Of a DNA stretch of 24,521 nt, positions 16,663-22,737 are shown in pieces; the stretch's first letter is position 1, and the number at the start of each line of letters is the position of its first letter. The notes under the pieces are model-generated. The model did not search any database and was not told the origin of the DNA. It saw only the letters and a program-made list of their open reading frames with translations. The stretch covers positions 1 through 24,521 of the IMG/VR virus record IMGVR_UViG_3300048546_000630; one strand, given 5' to 3'. The DNA comes from a virus. The position numbers and the translations under genes are program-made.

Positions 16663-17442
16663 CTATAAATAATCATTATCTATATAAGGATTTGAATCAA
16701 TATCTTTTTGTCCATCCTCTTTAGCAGACCAAAAATCTTTTCTTCTTGGTTCTCTGAATTCACCATATTCTAAATAATCATTTAACATTTTCTTTTGATG
16801 TTTCTTCATTACATTTACAACCTTAGTAATATAATGAGTTTTACAATCTGTCATTTCTCTTATTAAAAGATATAAATGTTTTTTGTTAAAGTTTTCAATG
16901 TACTCACTTCTTCTAAATAATTCTAATATTGCATCTGCTATTTGTAAATCTCTTTTCTTAACAAATACATTGTTTAAATTATTATCCCAATACTTTAACA
17001 TTATATTTTTAAATTCTTTAAACTCATTGTTTTCAGATTCCTCATTAAAATCATTTTCAGGATTCCATGTTTCTGGCATTGCAGATAAAAGGGAATTTTG
17101 TTTCCATCTTTTATAGTTACCATTGTTCTTTAAAATCAAATGGTTCTTTGCAATAATAGTAAAGTAAGAAAATGCTCTACCTTTACCTTCTTTAAACATA
17201 TGAATTTTTTCTACCATTGTAGAAACTACTTCTGTTTGAATATCTTTTTTGGATACATCAAAATAAGAAAACTTAAATGTATTTAATACATTTTCTGCTA
17301 ATTTTTCAAATGGATATTTGATTCTTGTTTCATAAATTTCAGACCTTTTTTGTGAGTCTTTACATTTATTATACTCTATAATTGCTTCTTGAGCTGGAGC
17401 GCCAAAGTAAATCTTGGACTTTTTTCTTCTAGGTTTCGGCAT
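16663..17442 (-). CDS. 55: gp55-like sigma factor for late transcription
   Basis: This 259-residue protein is longer than T4 gp55 (185). Residues about 40-110 resemble sigma region 2: RIKYPFEKLAENVLNTF, then EVVSTMVEKIHMFKEGKG and RAFSYFTIIAKNHLILKNN, the last being the characteristic segment of gp55 homologues in marine T4-type phages. The remainder is charged and helical; the C terminus ends DNDYL. gp55 binds host core RNA polymerase and directs it to late promoters through a short -10-like element, with the sliding clamp as activator. It follows the small membrane gene by 2 bases and precedes the carbamoyltransferase by 5. Its start has no Shine-Dalgarno sequence. Assignment is by motif recognition; a full comparison would settle region 4-like parts. 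Confidence 0.8.
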   Translation of the reverse strand: MPKPRRKKSKIYFGAPAQEAIIEYNKCKDSQKRSEIYETRIKYPFEKLAENVLNTFKFSYFDVSKKDIQTEVVSTMVEKIHMFKEGKGRAFSYFTIIAKNHLILKNNGNYKRWKQNSLLSAMPETWNPENDFNEESENNEFKEFKNIMLKYWDNNLNNVFVKKRDLQIADAILELFRRSEYIENFNKKHLYLLIREMTDCKTHYITKVVNVMKKHQKKMLNDYLEYGEFREPRRKDFWSAKEDGQKDIDSNPYIDNDYL

Positions 17443-17444
17443 TT

Positions 17445-17720
17445 TTAGATTTCGTTGTTTAGGTTGTCAATCATTTTTGTAAGTTCAGAAAACGAAGCTC
17501 CCACCTCATCATCTTTTTCAAATACTTGTCTATTATCAATATCTTTCATTTTTTGTAAAGTATTACCAATGCGATTTCTAATATCTGAAATTGTTGAAAC
17601 TACTTTATCTTCTAATTGTTCATTCTGTATTAATAAGTTTCTTATTCCAATAATTAAAATGAAATTAATTAAAATAGATACTCCAATAACTACATTAGAT
17701 ATGGTTAATAGTTCTATCAT
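17445..17720 (-). CDS. Small single-span membrane protein with coiled coil
   Basis: This 91-residue protein has one N-terminal membrane span (about 8-30, SNVVIGVSILINFILIIGI) followed by a helical soluble part (about 33-62, QNEQLEDKVVSTISDIRNRI) and a conserved-looking acidic stretch FEKDDEVGASFSELTKMID. There is no signal-peptidase site, so it is probably a membrane-anchored coiled coil with a cytoplasmic or periplasmic tail; topology cannot be fixed. It lies between the exported lysozyme-like gene (9 bases) and the sigma factor (2 bases). Position beside the lysozyme suggests a spanin or lysis accessory, but nothing in the sequence proves this. No Shine-Dalgarno sequence precedes the ATG; the leader is A-rich. 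Confidence 0.75.
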   Translation of the reverse strand: MIELLTISNVVIGVSILINFILIIGIRNLLIQNEQLEDKVVSTISDIRNRIGNTLQKMKDIDNRQVFEKDDEVGASFSELTKMIDNLNNEI

Positions 17721-17729
17721 GTTTTTGTT

Positions 17730-18317
17730 TTAATTTAAGTTAATATCGTATCCACTAAATTTCTCCATGTACGATGTAATTTTTGTTCCGTTTCCATCTT
17801 TAAAAACTTTACCATTTTTAAAGTATCGTTTTACTGAACCTTGTCCTCCAAGATGAGCAGCTGCCAATATACCACTTTCTGAAATATACATACCATTAAT
17901 GGTTTGTCCATCGAATACATCAATGTACTTTTGTAATTTTTCTTTGTTGTGTAATAATAACGCCATCATTGCTTCTTCTTGTAGTTGTGGGTTACTTAAG
18001 AATTCTTTTTTTGTTACTTTGAATCCTAATCCTTTTAGAGTACTTCTTCCAAATTGGTATTTACCCATGTATCCCCATTTGTTTGTAACAGTATAATCGT
18101 TACTAGATTCTCTAAATCCAACAGCATCTAGAAACTTTTCTAATTCTTCTTGATGATATTGTTTAAGTTTTAATTCCTCAGCTTGTTTTCTGAGTTCTTC
18201 TGATTCTAATAATTCGGTAATAATGGGTTTTTTACTTCCATCATTTAAAGCCGCTGAATCAATCATTCCAAACGATAGTAAAGTAACTATCGTGGCTAAT
18301 ATTATAGGTTTTCTCAT
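17730..18317 (-). CDS. Exported lysozyme/transglycosylase-like muralytic enzyme (probable endolysin)
   Basis: This 195-residue protein starts with a signal peptide (MRKPIILATIVTLLSFGMID, likely cleaved after SAA near residue 23). A charged helix follows (about 33-60), then a lysozyme-like core: GFRESSNDY with the probable catalytic Glu at 70, and NKWGYMGKYQFGRSTLKGLG (79-98), resembling the goose/SLT-type fold, then ISESGILAAAHLGGQGSVKRY. The family cleaves the glycan backbone of peptidoglycan. Secretion by the host Sec system would place it in the periplasm without needing a large holin hole. It has its own Bacteroidota-type promoter (18348-18379) and the best ribosome site in the window (AAGGAG, 18325-18330, 7 bases from the ATG). 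The exact glycosidase class is not settled. Confidence 0.8.
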   Translation of the reverse strand: MRKPIILATIVTLLSFGMIDSAALNDGSKKPIITELLESEELRKQAEELKLKQYHQEELEKFLDAVGFRESSNDYTVTNKWGYMGKYQFGRSTLKGLGFKVTKKEFLSNPQLQEEAMMALLLHNKEKLQKYIDVFDGQTINGMYISESGILAAAHLGGQGSVKRYFKNGKVFKDGNGTKITSYMEKFSGYDINLN

Positions 18318-18324
18318 AAAGTTT

Positions 18325-18330
18325 CTCCTT
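18325..18330 (-). promoter_or_regulatory. Strong Shine-Dalgarno site of the lysozyme-like gene
   Basis: AAGGAG on the minus strand, 7 bases before the ATG at 18317. It decides this start and contrasts with the A/T-rich, Shine-Dalgarno-free leaders of most neighbours. Confidence 0.85.
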
Positions 18331-18347
18331 TTGATTAAACTATACTA

Positions 18348-18379
18348 CTAATATACGAAAAAAATTCCATATATACAAG
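18348..18379 (-). promoter_or_regulatory. Bacteroidota-type promoter for the lysozyme-like gene
   Basis: The minus strand reads CTTG (18379-18376), 20 bases, then TATATTAG (18355-18348). This matches the -33 TTG and -7 TAnnTTTG elements of Bacteroidota primary-sigma promoters with one mismatch in the -7. The spacer ends in TTTTTTTCG, as at the 20259-20290 promoter. It lies about 30 bases before the ATG. Confidence 0.6.
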
Positions 18380-18394
18380 CTTTTTCAAGATTAT

Positions 18395-18688
18395 TTAAGC
18401 TTCACCCATTGGGCCGTAATATAGTCCTCTCATAACTGAATCTTCGTTAAAATCATCTGAATCGAAGATTCCTTCATCAAAACTATTTCCTAAATCGTTT
18501 AATATTTCTTTATTTTCTAAGACCATATCTTCTATTTCTCCTATGTTATCATCAAGAGCTTTTTGAAAATCTTGTTCCGAAATAATATCATTCTCGATTA
18601 ATACATCAAGAAGAGTTTGGGTTATTATCGTTTGATTAAGTAATTTACTACTTAATTTTTTTATTATTTCCTTTGATCTTAAGTTCAT
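18395..18688 (-). CDS. Small acidic protein of unknown function
   Basis: This 97-residue protein is not recognised. The N terminus is basic (MNLRSKEIIKKLSSKLLNQ), followed by a helical segment TLLDVLIENDIISEQDFQKA that resembles a short helix-turn-helix-like or docking motif, then a strongly acidic region (NIGEIEDMVLENKEILNDLG and DEGIFDSDDFNEDS) ending GLYYGPMGEA. The start codon lies 41 bases inside the preceding gene, in another frame; no later in-frame ATG before residue 54 offers a better start, so the overlap is kept. It is the last gene before the lysozyme promoter. Confidence 0.65.
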   Translation of the reverse strand: MNLRSKEIIKKLSSKLLNQTIITQTLLDVLIENDIISEQDFQKALDDNIGEIEDMVLENKEILNDLGNSFDEGIFDSDDFNEDSVMRGLYYGPMGEA

Positions 18689-18914
18689 CTAATAAATCTT
18701 TTAGGTTATTTCTATCTTCTTCTCCGTAAATTAAATCACCAAAAGCTCTTGTGATTGTTTTATTAGTGTACCCCATTGCCGATGCAAGTCTTACACAGAC
18801 TACTTTATATTCTTGAATATCCATATCATCTGGTACATCAAGTTCTATTTTACTTGCTTCTCTATTGTTCTCTACAAAGTCTTTGTCTGTATATGTAAAT
18901 ATAAGTTTTCCCAT
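18648..18914 (-). CDS. Small conserved-looking phage protein of unknown function
   Basis: This 88-residue protein begins MGKLIFTYTDKDFVENNREA, then VPDDMDIQEYKVVCVRLASA and MGYTNKTITRAFGDLIYG, and ends in a lysine-rich tail. The middle is helical with a small hydrophobic core, suggesting a compact soluble protein. It begins 11 bases after the deformylase stop and overlaps the next gene by 41 bases. There is no Shine-Dalgarno sequence; the leader is AACTAAAA. No function can be given. Confidence 0.7.
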   Translation of the reverse strand: MGKLIFTYTDKDFVENNREASKIELDVPDDMDIQEYKVVCVRLASAMGYTNKTITRAFGDLIYGEEDRNNLKDLLDELKIKGNNKKIK

Positions 18915-18925
18915 TTTTAGTTAAA

Positions 18926-19537
18926 TTATAAGATTTCAGCTCCCTCTGAAAGTAAAGGTTCAGCCTTTTTGTATTTCATAAATTCAGTAGAGCCATCTGA
19001 TAGTTTTACCATCACTCTTTCGTTTCTACCATATTTCTTTCCTCTTGTGATAGTTTCAGTATATCTTCTTGATGTATCTGTTATGAGAATACCATTTAAA
19101 TGGTCTATCTCATGTTGAGCACATACACACTCTAATAATCCTTCATCACCAAAAAATTCATTTGAATCTTTCCATTCTGTTTTATCAGGTGAAAATATAA
19201 CTGTTCCTAAGTTATCACACTCTATTGTAAATGATTTATGTCTTACTGTTTTAACTGGTTTACGCATTGATTTATCTAACGATAAACATTGTTCTATATA
19301 AGCAACTGTTTGTTCTGATGCTTCTGTAACCCTTGGGTTAACTAATATCAATGGTTCTTTTACATTTATTAAACACACTCTATCTGTTAATCCTATTTGG
19401 TTTGCAGATAATCCTAATCCACCATGCTTTTCTAATTCTTTTTTTAATTTATCAGAAATAGTATCAATATCTGATTGAGACATTGGTCTTGGTAAAAGTG
19501 TTGTTCTTAATTTACTTGGGTCTTTAATTAATTTCAT
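18926..19537 (-). CDS. def: Peptide deformylase
   Basis: This 203-residue enzyme shows all three deformylase motifs: GLGLSANQIG (40-49; usual GxGxAAxQxG), EQCLS (82-86; usual EGCLS, metal-ligand Cys84) and QHEIDHLNG (141-149; metal ligands His142 and His146, catalytic Glu143). It removes the N-formyl group from nascent proteins on the ribosome and is a familiar gene of marine T4-type phages. A tail of about 50 residues after the core (SRRYTETITRGKKYGRNERV then a basic/acidic end) is longer than in most phage deformylases. The start overlaps the previous stop (ATGA), so the two are translationally coupled. No key residue is missing. Confidence 0.93.
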   Translation of the reverse strand: MKLIKDPSKLRTTLLPRPMSQSDIDTISDKLKKELEKHGGLGLSANQIGLTDRVCLINVKEPLILVNPRVTEASEQTVAYIEQCLSLDKSMRKPVKTVRHKSFTIECDNLGTVIFSPDKTEWKDSNEFFGDEGLLECVCAQHEIDHLNGILITDTSRRYTETITRGKKYGRNERVMVKLSDGSTEFMKYKKAEPLLSEGAEIL

Positions 19538-19767
19538 TTAAATAATTCTAATTGTTGTGAATCTGTTAATGTTTCTCTTGTGGATATATCTGCTCCCATT
19601 TTTCTACGAGTTACAGTTTTACCCCCATCTGGTGATTCGTATATCCATGCTCTATCATCAGATTTAAAAAAGTTTTCTTGTTGTAACCAATACAACTCTC
19701 TTACCTTTGAACCTAACTCAAAATCGTTAGGATATTTTTCTACTAATTTTTTTATGTGTGCTTCCAT
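19534..19767 (-). CDS. Small protein of unknown function, start chosen at the TAATG junction
   Basis: The protein read from 19767 has 77 residues (MEAHIKKLVEKYPNDFELGS...). The frame can be extended to an ATG at 19803, but that would overlap the nucleotidyltransferase by 37 bases, whereas the ATG at 19767 shares one base with its stop (TAATG), the arrangement used elsewhere in the window, so I chose it. The N-terminal half is helical; then WLQQENFFKSDDRAWIYES, and DGGKTVTRRKMGADISTRE, a short stretch I associate with small proteins of marine phages. It ends LTDSQQLELFK and overlaps deformylase by four bases. No function is assigned. Confidence 0.75.
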   Translation of the reverse strand: MEAHIKKLVEKYPNDFELGSKVRELYWLQQENFFKSDDRAWIYESPDGGKTVTRRKMGADISTRETLTDSQQLELFK

Positions 19768-20240
19768 TATTCTGCTATGTTTAAATATTTTTCTAATAAC
19801 CATGATGAAGATTGAATCTTTTTACCCAATCCCCATACTGAATCTATTCTATATGAATTACATACATCGTTCTCTGGTGTAGTTGTTTCTGTTCTATCTC
19901 CACCATTACCAAATGCCATTACACCCTTTGGTAATTCACCATGTTCGTTCATAAACTTTCTTTTTGCATGGTCAATGAAATCAATTGCCGTATCATCCCC
20001 ATGTATAAGTGGATTCATTACATAAACATAATCCACATCTCTTAATGATTCCATTATAAACTTTCGTTCACCTTCTTTCATAAAAGATTTACCTTTTTTT
20101 CTTCTTAACCAACTATCGTTGTTAAGTCCTATCCAAACCTCATCTGCTAATTTCTTAGCGTTTTGGATACATTCAATATGACCCTTATGTACCGGATCAA
20201 ATCCTCCACTAATTAAAATTACTTTATACTTTTTACTCAT
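19767..20240 (-). CDS. Cytidylyltransferase-like nucleotidyltransferase
   Basis: This 157-residue protein has the Rossmann-like nucleotidyltransferase signature SGGFDPVHKGHIECIQNAKK (11-30) with the HxGH motif at 18-21, then ADEVWIGLNNDSWLRRKKG and the late motif KIQSSSWLLEKY, an analogue of ISSTxxR that carries no arginine. The family couples CTP or ATP to a phosphorylated small molecule such as glycerol-3-phosphate, a sugar phosphate, phosphopantetheine or NMN. It most resembles the RfaE/HldE C-terminal and glycerol-3-phosphate cytidylyltransferase group by eye, so a role in making an activated sugar or polyol is possible. It starts a new transcription unit behind its own promoter (20259-20290), with an A/T-rich leader and no Shine-Dalgarno sequence. 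Confidence 0.82.
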   Translation of the reverse strand: MSKKYKVILISGGFDPVHKGHIECIQNAKKLADEVWIGLNNDSWLRRKKGKSFMKEGERKFIMESLRDVDYVYVMNPLIHGDDTAIDFIDHAKRKFMNEHGELPKGVMAFGNGGDRTETTTPENDVCNSYRIDSVWGLGKKIQSSSWLLEKYLNIAE

Positions 20241-20258
20241 TATAAACTATTTGTTATA

Positions 20259-20290
20259 CAAATATACGAAAAATATTTTACAATTCCAAA
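20259..20290 (-). promoter_or_regulatory. Bacteroidota-type promoter before the nucleotidyltransferase
   Basis: The minus strand reads TTTG (20290-20287), 20 bases, then TATATTTG (20266-20259), a full match to -33 TTTG and -7 TAnnTTTG. The spacer ends in TTTTTCG. The -33 element abuts the metK stop codon, and the -7 lies about 18 bases before the ATG, so the leader is very short. Confidence 0.68.
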
Positions 20291-21250
20291 TTATTTCCAA
20301 GAAAAGCCTGCACCCATGTGTCCAAACGCCGCAGATTCTCCAAAAATTGGTCTTTTAAGTTCTAAAAAGTCAATGATTCCTTTTGGTGATAAATCATATC
20401 CTTTAATAAATTCATGTTCTCCATCAACGATTGCAGTTGCTTGAAGAGGTTTATCATATCCAATTGCATAAGCAAGTTGAACCATCACTTCTTGTACCTC
20501 TGGTCTTTCTTCTAAGATATCTACTGCGATTCTTCTTCCCATATAAGCTGCACTCCTATCAACCTTAGTACAATCTTTACCACTAAATGCTCCACCACCA
20601 AGTGGAACTCTCGGCCCATAATTATCTACTGCTAACTTTCTACCAGTTAATCCAGCATCAGCAGTAAACCCACCAATGTTCCAATCTCCTGCAGGATTAC
20701 AATGTAATGATTCAATAAAGTAATCAGAATAATCTTCAAAATATTCCATTACTAATTGTTGTAACTTATCGGCTGGTGCATTCTGAAATGAACAAACAAC
20801 TCTAAGTGAGTTACCATTCATAGTAACTTGAGTTTTACCATCGTAAGGATATTTACTAAATACATGCTTGTTAAGTTCTCTTGATAAGAAATATTCTTGT
20901 GGTAAAAATTGTTCGTTATCTCTGCAAGCATAACCAATCATAATTCCTTGATCTCCTGCTCCACCAGTATCAACTCCATTAGCAATCTCTGGTGATTGTT
21001 TTGTAAGATGAACTATTGTATCTTCTACACCTGATATATTATATACAACTAACTTGATATCATCTTCAGTAATATCTGCCGTTGAGGTTACTTCACCGGT
21101 AACAAATACTTTTCCATTACCACCACAGGTTTCAATTGCACATCGTGAGTTTGGGTCTTGTGTTAGATATAAATCTAAAATAGTGTCTGATATTCTATCA
21201 CACATTTTGTCGGGATGTTTCGGTGAAACACATTCTGCTGTTCTAATCAT
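20291..21250 (-). CDS. metK: S-adenosylmethionine synthetase, compact form
   Basis: This 319-residue enzyme makes S-adenosylmethionine from methionine and ATP. Motifs in order: CVSPKHPDKMCDRISD (ATP-binding His12, usual GHPDK), GEVTSTA, KQSPEIANGVDTGGAGDQG (usual GAGDQG with the gating loop), DGKTQVT, IGGFTADAGLTGRKLAVDNY, GGGAFSGKDCTKVDRSAAYM, and YDLSPKGIIDFLELKRPIF. Bacterial MetK is usually about 380-400 residues; here the gating loop, the LPWLRPD region and the C-terminal tail are shortened while every motif I could check remains, so it is probably active. It starts inside the stop of the 56-residue gene (ATGA) and ends at the next promoter. AdoMet could supply methyl groups for DNA or glycan modification; that use is inferred. 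Confidence 0.93.
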   Translation of the reverse strand: MIRTAECVSPKHPDKMCDRISDTILDLYLTQDPNSRCAIETCGGNGKVFVTGEVTSTADITEDDIKLVVYNISGVEDTIVHLTKQSPEIANGVDTGGAGDQGIMIGYACRDNEQFLPQEYFLSRELNKHVFSKYPYDGKTQVTMNGNSLRVVCSFQNAPADKLQQLVMEYFEDYSDYFIESLHCNPAGDWNIGGFTADAGLTGRKLAVDNYGPRVPLGGGAFSGKDCTKVDRSAAYMGRRIAVDILEERPEVQEVMVQLAYAIGYDKPLQATAIVDGEHEFIKGYDLSPKGIIDFLELKRPIFGESAAFGHMGAGFSWK

Positions 21251-21417
21251 TGTTTTGTTATTTGTGTTTTTAAATCTTTATATTTTTTATTCCACTTAGC
21301 AATTTCTTCCTTGTAACTTTTTTTTATATTTTCTTGTTTATCAAGTTTACTTCTAAGTTCTTTATTTTGTTTTTCTAAACTCTCTATTTTGAGTTCGTAT
21401 AATCTTTGATGTTCCAT
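21247..21417 (-). CDS. Small coiled-coil protein (56 residues)
   Basis: Too short for many gene finders, this 56-residue frame (MEHQRLYELKIESLEKQNKE then LRSKLDKQEN...KQ) is an almost uninterrupted charged coiled coil. Support: its ATG is one base after the thyA stop, its TGA overlaps the metK ATG (ATGA), it fills an otherwise empty 168-base gap exactly, and its helix-breaking residue content is near nil. Heptad-like spacing of L/I suggests a dimer. No family is recognised; it could be a regulator or partner of a neighbouring enzyme. Confidence 0.7.
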   Translation of the reverse strand: MEHQRLYELKIESLEKQNKELRSKLDKQENIKKSYKEEIAKWNKKYKDLKTQITKQ

Positions 21418-21418
21418 T

Positions 21419-22240
21419 TTAATTACTTAAGGGTGCTTTAATTGTTGGGTGATATTCGTAATCTTTAATTTCATAATCCCATTCTCCATTTAAGATATCT
21501 ACATTACTTAATTGAATCGTTGGTAATTTAAACGATGTTCTTTTTACTTGTTCTTGTGCCTGTTGTAAATGGTTTTTATATAAGTGTACATCTCCTAATG
21601 AACCAATCAGTTCACCGGGTTTTAAATTTGTTTCTTCACATAGTAAAAGTAATAAAGTACCATAAGATGCGATATTAAATGGTAACCCTAAGAAAGTATC
21701 AACACTTCTTTGATTCCACATTAAAGATAACTTACCATCGTTTACATAACATTGAAATCCATAATGACAAGGTGGTAATACCATCTTATCAAGTTCTCCA
21801 ACATTCCATGCAGATACCATTAATCTTCTACTATTAGGATTTTCTTTTATATTTTTAATAAGTTGTTCTATTTGGTCAACTCTAATATGATTAACCATTT
21901 CATCATAACCAAACCAATTTCTCCATTGTTTACCATATACAGGTCCTAGTGTACCATCGGTTCTTCCACTCTTGTTGTAATCACCATCCCATATATGACA
22001 ATTATTATCTTGAAGATATTTAATATCTGTTCTTCCTTTTAAAAACCATCTCAATTCTGTCATCATAGTTTTTACTGCCATCTTCTTGGTTGTGAGTAAA
22101 GGAAATCCAATACTCATATCATGTCTAATTTGTTTACCAAATATTGATAGAGTTCCTGTACCAGTCCTATCTTCTTTTTTCTTTCCTAAGATTAATACAT
22201 CTTGTAGAATTTTTTGATAATCGTTATCTAACTTGTTCAT
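21419..22240 (-). CDS. thyA: Thymidylate synthase (ThyA type)
   Basis: This 273-residue enzyme converts dUMP to dTMP with methylene-tetrahydrofolate. It shows RTGTG (25-29), PLLTTKK, ELRWFLKG, LGPVYGKQWRNW, PNSRRL (135-140), the catalytic cysteine in LPPCHYGFQ (Cys158), QRSVDTFLGLPFNIASYGTL with the dUMP-selecting Asn189, and GDVHLYKNHL. Asn189 argues against a dCMP hydroxymethylase, which has Asp. The C terminus ends HPTIKAPLSN instead of the usual hydrophobic end such as APVAI. The start overlaps the previous stop (ATGA). It would supply dTMP for an AT-rich genome. Confidence 0.95.
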   Translation of the reverse strand: MNKLDNDYQKILQDVLILGKKKEDRTGTGTLSIFGKQIRHDMSIGFPLLTTKKMAVKTMMTELRWFLKGRTDIKYLQDNNCHIWDGDYNKSGRTDGTLGPVYGKQWRNWFGYDEMVNHIRVDQIEQLIKNIKENPNSRRLMVSAWNVGELDKMVLPPCHYGFQCYVNDGKLSLMWNQRSVDTFLGLPFNIASYGTLLLLLCEETNLKPGELIGSLGDVHLYKNHLQQAQEQVKRTSFKLPTIQLSNVDILNGEWDYEIKDYEYHPTIKAPLSN

Positions 22241-22737
22241 ATTACTGAAATATTTTTATTAAGTTCTATGCTTTCTTTTTTATTTAATAAAAAATAGTAT
22301 TTACCGTTTTTTAAGTTTAAACTATTTTTAACTTTCTTTAAAGTACTTTTATCTAACTCACATCCTTCATCATAACCAAATCTAATAACTAAATTGTTTT
22401 TACTGAAGTTAGGAACTGGTTGTGGCCATGGTTCTTGATTAAAAAATCTAATATTTTTATTTTTTAAAGAATCTACTAAATATTTTTTTTGAGTTTTAGT
22501 TGGAAGTTCATCTGAATGTGGTTCTTTATCACCTCGTACACTCATTATAATATTTTCAGAAGTATCTGTTTTTAAAAATGAAATTATACTATCCAATATA
22601 TCTGGATACAATGAAGCGTTTATAGTAATTTTTATATCACTATCTAATACCTCCATGTATGAATATATATAGAAAGAATCATTATATCGATTCATATAAC
22701 CATTTTGTTTGATAAGATTATTTACAAATGTTTTCAT
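22237..22737 (-). CDS. Unknown protein between glycosyltransferase-like and thymidylate synthase genes
   Basis: No family is recognised. Read from the ATG at 22737 the protein has 166 residues (MKTFVNNLIKQNGYMNRYND...). An ATG at 22746 would add three residues (MGK), but the 22737 start makes the four-base ATGA overlap with the preceding gene that is used at the neighbouring junctions, so I prefer it. Features: alternating strands and helices, IKITINASLYPDILDSIISF, MSVRGDKEPHSDELP, RFFNQEPWPQPVP and VIRFGYDEGCELD, then a lysine/asparagine-rich end. The mixed alpha/beta pattern and neighbours allow a small glycan- or nucleotide-related enzyme, but no catalytic motif is visible. It overlaps thyA by four bases. 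Confidence 0.75.
   Translation of the reverse strand: MKTFVNNLIKQNGYMNRYNDSFYIYSYMEVLDSDIKITINASLYPDILDSIISFLKTDTSENIIMSVRGDKEPHSDELPTKTQKKYLVDSLKNKNIRFFNQEPWPQPVPNFSKNNLVIRFGYDEGCELDKSTLKKVKNSLNLKNGKYYFLLNKKESIELNKNISVI

Noticed and set aside
4577-16671. TATAAATA octamers on the plus strand at 4577, 12068, 14339 and 16664 as T4 late promoters
   Set aside because: They face away from the genes, and at this A/T content about five per strand are expected by chance. Only the extended motif before 12046 and 14316 was kept.
18377-18402. Terminator between the 97-residue gene and the lysozyme-like gene
   Set aside because: There are only two AAGCTT hexamers, each self-complementary, with no proper stem and no T tract at the right place.
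20291-21250. metK as a truncated pseudogene
   Set aside because: It is short, but all motifs are in one frame and the shortenings fall in loops and tail, not in the active site.
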